Origin: CAYHOI01 sp964358175
GTDB taxonomy: Bacteria; Margulisbacteria; Riflemargulisbacteria; GWF2-35-9
Length of the DNA: 27,032 bases
Direction of reading: 5' to 3'
NCBI GenBank assembly: GCA_964358175.1
Contig: CAYHOI010000014.1
Coordinates: 1-27,032 of the forward strand
The notes beneath the pieces were generated by a model that had not been told where the DNA came from, did no database searches, and saw only the letters and a list, made by a program, of their open reading frames with translations. The position numbers and the translations under genes are program-made. Below are positions 22,357-27,032 of the stretch, in pieces. Every line of letters starts with the position of its first letter. The first letter of the stretch is position 1.

Positions 22357-25300
22357 TTATAACCTGACTGGACGTAAAAATTCTACATAGGACTCCAAAT
22401 GTTTCTGAACTCTGTCTTGGGAGACCTCAAAAGGAAAAGTGCCTTGAAGATGTAACGTTGTCTCGTGAAGCGAAAATTCAAGATAACCTCCGTCCATCCA
22501 GGGTAAGTAAGGATGAGCGGGCTTTCTGTCCAAGCCGATTTCGTGGCTTGAATCGCTCTCAGTACGGAAATGGAAAATAAACGGATGTCGAAAAGATAGT
22601 CCGTCTCCGAAGGTCTTGCGAATCAACGAGTGCGAGTGTGGATACAAAAGAGAAAGACTATTTTCGAAGCCAAGAGAGCGAAAATGAACCCAATGTTTTG
22701 TGCAACGATCCAGTGATAACCGAAGGGAAGCTACATTGATGTTGGGGTTTTTTGAGCGATCCAGGATAAAAGGCATATAGTCCGTAAAATCGCCTACAAG
22801 TGTTTTTAATTGTGGAGGGTCAAATTGCCGTGTATCGGTCATGAAAAGTGCGGGAATTTGAGTTTGTTGAGTGAAGAAGTGGACATATTCGCCAAAAAGA
22901 GCTAAGGCGAAGACAAATACATCCATATTTGGCGGGATGGGGATAAAAAGATCCACTGAACCGTCAAGAGACGTTGTGACTGGATAATCCCAGGAGATAG
23001 AGATCTCTTTGCAAAGTTGAACGAATCGCTCCAACCCAAATATTTCAGAAAGCTCAGAATCAGACAACTCTCTGGGGCCTTTTGTGAGTTGCCTGTAATG
23101 TGTGAGCAATGAAACCGAGGGTTCGCGAGTGATTCCACCGGACAAGTAACGTCTGATGAGGGAGGAGCCAAATTGATCATGAATACTCTCAAGCAGAGCC
23201 CAGACCACAGTGTAGTGTCCTGGTTCGTGCTCAAAGATAAACCAGCGTGCGGGAAGCGAAGAAATGGATTTGATGGGTTGAGCCAGATACGGAAAAAGGA
23301 CTTCTCCAATAAAATCCTTGAGTTCATGTTTCCCCCAATCTGTGACAGGAATGAGTAAATCCTGAAGTCTGGGGATCCACTCATAAACGCGATAGAGTGC
23401 CAATTCGCCTGAGTGAAGGCTTGAGCGCAGAATGGTGTGATGTTGGAATAATGTAGCAAGTCGTGATGCAAGAAGTTCTTCAGAACAGTAAAGAGACACA
23501 TAATCGAGAAAATAGTGATGAGGGTAAAAATGGATAAACTCTTTTCCCAGTAGAGTGTCCCCCCACTCTTCAGTGACCTCGGAGGAAAGGAGAAACTGTT
23601 GTTGGCGTTTTTCCATGGCGTAAATGTCGGCAAGCAGACCCTGTGCCTGGGAAGAAAAATCTCTTAAGGCGGGCTTCGGGGTCTCTGAATGTGTTTGTTG
23701 AACGCTGAGTGTGCTTAGATGATCACTCAGGCGTCGAATTGATCTTGCCGAGTAGAGGGTGGCCATATCCACATGCAGATTATTCTGCGCAAGGAGGTGT
23801 AACCACCGAATGATCGTGAGGGAGTCCAGCCCGAGGTCGATAAGATCGTCGTCACGCTCAAAGGGGGTAGCAGGCCAAACTGATTTGAGTAAGCCAGCCA
23901 GTAATTCTTCCAAGGGATTCTCGAACGGCTCATCCAGGGATGGGATGAAGATGGATAGCTGATTTTGGACAGCTTCACAATCGGCTTTGCCGTGGACATT
24001 GCGGGGTAATGCAGTGACAAGCTGTATTTTCTGTGGGATGAGACTATGAGGGAGTACAGTTTTAAGATAGGCACGAACATCTGAAATAGAAAGCTTGCCA
24101 AGGTCGTTTACAAGAACCATGCTGGCAAGATAGTGAACAGGTGGGAAGGAAAGTTGCACCGTAACAGCCTCCAGGACGGGGCTTAGCCGCTCGATAAGTC
24201 GTGAAATTTCATCCAGTTCAACGCGTATTCCTGCCTGACTGACCTGGTTATCCTTTCGACCAATCCATTCGATATTCCCGTCATGTAAGAAGCGACCCAG
24301 ATCGCCGGTTCTATAGGTGCCATGACCCACGGGAATATGTGTCCCTTGAAGTCCGATTTCACCGATTTGTCCCACAGGACAGGGCTGATCTTGGGGATCA
24401 AGAATTAATGCCTTACAGTGTGCGAGAGCTTTCCCGATGGGCGCGAGCTGAATTTCATGGGAGTATTGGCTTAAATCCCCTTCGAACACAATGCTCTCGA
24501 TGCAGGTCTCGGTTGTTCCATACCCATTGATAAGCCGGATAGTTTTTGGGAGAAGTGCCCGCAACGACTGGAATAAATTAATGCTGCAAGCCTCTCCTCC
24601 GAGAATGACGATTCGGAGGCTTGGGGGAATTTTAGTATTATCGAGTAAAGCGTAAAGGTAACTCGGAATTCCTTCAAGTATGGTGGGTTGATTTATTGTG
24701 AGTGAGGCTCGAAGGCCGGCGAGATCGAGGGTAGAGCCCGGAAAAATGAGTGAGCCACTGCTGGAGAAGGCTTTGACAAAGTCCCCGATAAAGGTGTCAA
24801 AGGCGACGTTGCTGATGGATAGGACTCTTTGAGGTTGACTGAGCTTATAGTAAGCGTACCAACTCTGGAAAACAGACTCTAGAGCCTTATGACGGATAAG
24901 TGTTTTCTTGGGAATCCCGGTAGAACCTGATGAAAAAATCATATAGGCATAGTCCTCAAGAGCAGGAATAGGCACCTGCATGGCAATGGGAGAATAAGTG
25001 ATGCTCGAAGAAGTTAAATGGAGTGAATCTTCTGTTAAGACCAGTTGGCAGGCAGATTCTTCAAGAAGCAAAGTGATTCGTGCCTTCGGGTAGGCAGGGT
25101 CAATAGGCACGAAAATATGATTCTCATGCCAGAGGGCAAGTAGACAGGCGATGAGTAGCTTTGACTTTGGCAAGAGAGTCGCAACCAGCGTTTGAGGAGG
25201 AAGCGAATACTCTCGAAGTTTTTGGATGACGACATCCACAAGGTTTGAAAGCTGTTTATACGAGATCGCCTCATCGTTAATGAATAGTGCGGGATTCGAA

Positions 25301-26670
25301 GAACGTTCCAGGAGGAGTTTCCAGATTGCAGGCATAAGCTGAAGGCCCCCCACATTGAAGGGAGGAGATTCTGGGCTTAGGATTGACTCGGCGGGGATAT
25401 GAATCTGAGAAATCAGAGACTCAGGGGTTGTGTTCAGAATGGTCTGAAGGAAACCTTCAAGCTGCCGGACGGTGAGTTCTGCTGTTATGGCATTAAAGTA
25501 GGCTCCGTGACATTCCAGATCCAGTGTCACTGGCATGTGCTTTTGAAAGTGGAAGTAATTAATGGTCAAAGGGACAGACTTGCAGGGGCACGGATATTCG
25601 TATCCGGAATAGAAACTGCCCAGAATTTCTGACTCGTAAGCAATTTCTTCTGCATACGAAAAGACCACATCAAAGGGTTTATAGCCGGGAAAAATCAGCT
25701 GGTGCGCAAATCGGTAATGACGCAGATCAGCAGACCACGCGCAGGAGACGTCCCTCACAAACTCCAATAGAGAAACTGAATCGTTTATCTGGAGGTAGAA
25801 GGGTTGTGTGAGCGAGAGATTTGCCATTACATGCCTGGACTTTATTTTTGCTCGATTATGCACGTCTATCCCAAGGACGATGGCTGCCTGGTTAAAACGT
25901 TTGGCCAAAAACAAGGATAGTACGGTGACCCAGAATATATAAGAGGATACGCCCAATTGCGTGGCTTTCTTGGAAATGACCTGAATTTGTTCGGAGCTCA
26001 GCGAAAGAGAATGTCGATGGTTTCTGGGGGTGGCGTTTAGTGCCCAGGGAATCGGAAGGTGAAAGGCGGGCTTTTCGCGAAGACGTTCCTGCCAATAGGC
26101 TTGATCTTTCTCAAATCGTAGACTGTTTCTGTAGATCTGCTCCGAGTAAATATAGTCGGAGAATCCAGCTTGTGCCTGGAATAGTAATTCATGATGATGA
26201 TAGTGATGAAAAACATTTTGAATAAAGATAAAGAGTCCGTGCAGGTCGATGATGAGATGGTGCGCATGAACGTACCAGAGCCAGCGACGCTCAGAAACAG
26301 GAAGAAGTGCCATTTTAATTAGGGGGTTTGTTGAGGCGAGATCAAATCCATGCTCAAAAGCTTTTTCGATCCAGCAAAGAGCTTCCCCTGCTTGATTCTG
26401 GTATTCTGGGATGACGGGAATGTCTACCATGTTCGCATCTATCGCGACATGGGTTCCTGGTTTCCCATCTTGAAAAACAACAATGGAACATAGCGAGTCC
26501 GACTGTGCAAGGACAGTGCGAATGGACTTTGTGAATCGTGTGGGATCCAGGCAAAATTCGATGTCGAGATAGGCTCCCACATTCCACGTTTGCCAAGGGA
26601 GGTTCTTCATAAAACTTTCCCAGATGGCATATTGAGTAAAGGAAAATGGGAGCCAGTTACAATTCTTCAT
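22357..26670 (-). CDS. Nonribosomal peptide synthetase, C-A-PCP-C* module
   Basis: This 1437-residue synthetase is read as follows. A condensation domain (about residues 5-430) has HAHHLIIDLHG, with the catalytic pair at His137-His138 and Asp142. An adenylation domain (about 440-910) has VPIDPAYPKAR, IFSSGSTGIPKK (near 577), FDTFIGD, INGYGTTE, TYRTGDL, GRKDNQVSQAGIRVELDE and the Lys of HGKAD. A carrier domain has DLIDLGLDSL with phosphopantetheine Ser950. A second condensation/epimerisation-like domain (about 1030-1437) has its active-site motif degenerate: LESIHDQFG (near 1160) where HHxxxD is expected. There is no thioesterase or reductase. It should activate one amino acid and join it to an upstream acyl or peptidyl donor; the product is unknown. 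It sits between an hsdR stub and purE, with no transporter or phosphopantetheinyl transferase nearby. Acquisition by transfer is likely. Confidence 0.92.
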   Translation of the reverse strand: MKNCNWLPFSFTQYAIWESFMKNLPWQTWNVGAYLDIEFCLDPTRFTKSIRTVLAQSDSLCSIVVFQDGKPGTHVAIDANMVDIPVIPEYQNQAGEALCWIEKAFEHGFDLASTNPLIKMALLPVSERRWLWYVHAHHLIIDLHGLFIFIQNVFHHYHHHELLFQAQAGFSDYIYSEQIYRNSLRFEKDQAYWQERLREKPAFHLPIPWALNATPRNHRHSLSLSSEQIQVISKKATQLGVSSYIFWVTVLSLFLAKRFNQAAIVLGIDVHNRAKIKSRHVMANLSLTQPFYLQINDSVSLLEFVRDVSCAWSADLRHYRFAHQLIFPGYKPFDVVFSYAEEIAYESEILGSFYSGYEYPCPCKSVPLTINYFHFQKHMPVTLDLECHGAYFNAITAELTVRQLEGFLQTILNTTPESLISQIHIPAESILSPESPPFNVGGLQLMPAIWKLLLERSSNPALFINDEAISYKQLSNLVDVVIQKLREYSLPPQTLVATLLPKSKLLIACLLALWHENHIFVPIDPAYPKARITLLLEESACQLVLTEDSLHLTSSSITYSPIAMQVPIPALEDYAYMIFSSGSTGIPKKTLIRHKALESVFQSWYAYYKLSQPQRVLSISNVAFDTFIGDFVKAFSSSGSLIFPGSTLDLAGLRASLTINQPTILEGIPSYLYALLDNTKIPPSLRIVILGGEACSINLFQSLRALLPKTIRLINGYGTTETCIESIVFEGDLSQYSHEIQLAPIGKALAHCKALILDPQDQPCPVGQIGEIGLQGTHIPVGHGTYRTGDLGRFLHDGNIEWIGRKDNQVSQAGIRVELDEISRLIERLSPVLEAVTVQLSFPPVHYLASMVLVNDLGKLSISDVRAYLKTVLPHSLIPQKIQLVTALPRNVHGKADCEAVQNQLSIFIPSLDEPFENPLEELLAGLLKSVWPATPFERDDDLIDLGLDSLTIIRWLHLLAQNNLHVDMATLYSARSIRRLSDHLSTLSVQQTHSETPKPALRDFSSQAQGLLADIYAMEKRQQQFLLSSEVTEEWGDTLLGKEFIHFYPHHYFLDYVSLYCSEELLASRLATLFQHHTILRSSLHSGELALYRVYEWIPRLQDLLIPVTDWGKHELKDFIGEVLFPYLAQPIKSISSLPARWFIFEHEPGHYTVVWALLESIHDQFGSSLIRRYLSGGITREPSVSLLTHYRQLTKGPRELSDSELSEIFGLERFVQLCKEISISWDYPVTTSLDGSVDLFIPIPPNMDVFVFALALFGEYVHFFTQQTQIPALFMTDTRQFDPPQLKTLVGDFTDYMPFILDRSKNPNINVASLRLSLDRCTKHWVHFRSLGFENSLSLLYPHSHSLIRKTFGDGLSFRHPFIFHFRTESDSSHEIGLDRKPAHPYLPWMDGGYLEFSLHETTLHLQGTFPFEVSQDRVQKHLESYVEFLRPVRL

Positions 26671-26681
26671 GACACATCAAC

Positions 26682-26816
26682 TCAGCCTGACGCATTACTG
26701 TTTCTTTCCTTGTATTCACCATTAGGAGCAATGTCTGGTCCAAAGATATGGGTATAGCCTAATCCTTCAAACCATTCTATTGCTGCTTGTTCAAGTTCAT
26801 TTTCGGTAAAATTCAT
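26682..26816 (-). pseudogene. 5' stub of type I restriction enzyme subunit HsdR
   Basis: The 44-codon reading MNFTENELEQAAIEWFEGLG, then IFGPDIAPNGEYKER, matches the conserved start of HsdR, the roughly 1000-residue endonuclease/translocase subunit of type I restriction systems. AAGGA (26831-26827) precedes the ATG by about 10 nt, so this is the true 5' end. After about residue 40 the similarity stops and a TGA follows within four codons (NASG, then stop). The nuclease and helicase parts are absent. The NRPS begins 11 nt later, so the gene was cut by a rearrangement at or near the NRPS boundary. It cannot be a functional restriction subunit. Confidence 0.75.
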
Positions 26817-26823
26817 TGGTTGG

Positions 26824-27032
26824 TTATCCTTTTTTAGTATAATCTTGTACAGTATGCTCCAAAATGGAACTAACTGAGGGTTCAATAGCATTTTCTTGAT
26901 CTTTGCCCCAATTTATTGGATTGGTTCTAATATAGGCTCGAATACGATTCAATTCGTCATCATTGCGGACAATGTGATCGTAATAATTGCGTTGCCAAAT
27001 TTTTTGAGAATCTCGTTGGGGCGAATAATTAT
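26824..27032 (-). CDS. REP-associated tyrosine (Y1/RAYT) transposase, 3' part, runs off right edge
   Basis: On the minus strand the frame entering from the right edge reads through KIWQRNYYDHIVRNDDELN and RIRAYIRTNPINWGKDQEN to a TAA at 26826-26824. WQRNYYDHIIRNDxELNRIRxYIxxNPxNW is the C-terminal signature of REP-associated IS200-like transposases; the Tyr in NYYDH region and the preceding HUH pair, which is off the window, form the single-strand nicking site. Such proteins mobilise short palindromic repeats. The stop overlaps the spacer before the hsdR stub by leaving only 7 nt to its ATG, so the two were probably one transcription unit. Whether the N-terminus is intact cannot be seen. Confidence 0.8.
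   Translation of the reverse strand, partial: NYSPQRDSQKIWQRNYYDHIVRNDDELNRIRAYIRTNPINWGKDQENAIEPSVSSILEHTVQDYTKKG

Noticed and set aside
1..27032. CRISPR arrays, tRNA or rRNA genes, prophage genes
   Set aside because: I looked for regularly spaced repeats, tRNA TTCGA/CCA patterns and rRNA core motifs; none was found outside the RNase P RNA.

Overview
The window reads as chromosome from a diderm, flagellated, mesophilic-looking bacterium of moderate GC content (mid-40s percent by eye, not counted). The support is a complete HrcA/CIRCE heat-shock operon, a flagellar basal-body/export operon, a type III glutamine synthetase, a bacterial type-A RNase P RNA and a prokaryotic SpeD/SpeE polyamine pair. 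No gene fixes the phylum. The set would fit a poorly sampled lineage (for example Margulisbacteria-like or another candidate phylum), but that is a guess.

Layout. (1) 1-2838, minus strand: a remnant of a REP-associated (Y1/RAYT) transposase at the window edge, then a three-gene surface-sugar operon read right to left: RmlD-like SDR, NeuB-family sialic/nonulosonic acid synthase, and a xylose-isomerase-like TIM barrel. (2) 2895-4997, plus: GSIII glutamine synthetase, divergent from the sugar operon. (3) 5011-9832, plus: promoter, CIRCE operator and hrcA-grpE-dnaK-dnaJ. (4) 9845-11167, plus: promoter and speD-speE, overlapping by 4 nt. (5) 11183-11814: RNase P RNA on the minus strand with its own promoter, a hairpin-rich REP/MITE-like element, and the flgB promoter. 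(6) 11815-17683, plus: flgB-flgC-fliF-fliG-fliH-fliI-fliJ, tightly packed but without fliE at its usual place after flgC. (7) 17670-20510, minus: corA-aroE-gspE-like ATPase, with overlapping genes. (8) 20575-22346, minus: purE-cvpA-soluble lytic transglycosylase. (9) 22357-26670, minus: a 1437-residue nonribosomal peptide synthetase (C-A-PCP-degenerate C). (10) 26682-27032, minus: a 44-codon stub of a type I restriction hsdR and the 3' end of a second RAYT transposase.

How it fits together. Most of the window is housekeeping: chaperone quality control, polyamine synthesis, nitrogen assimilation, motility assembly, shikimate and purine steps, and RNase P. The accessory material sits at the two edges. 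At the left edge a sugar operon abuts a decapitated transposase. At the right edge an NRPS abuts a decapitated restriction gene preceded by a transposase. A REP-like palindromic element between rnpB and flgB is the kind of repeat RAYT proteins are thought to mobilise.

The least ordinary items are the standalone NRPS whose last condensation-like domain has lost its catalytic histidines, the recurrent placement of -10 boxes 6-9 nt before ATG codons that lack a Shine-Dalgarno (flgB, glutamine synthetase, corA: probable leaderless mRNAs), and a minimal GspE/PilB-type ATPase lacking both the N-terminal domain and the four-cysteine zinc loop.
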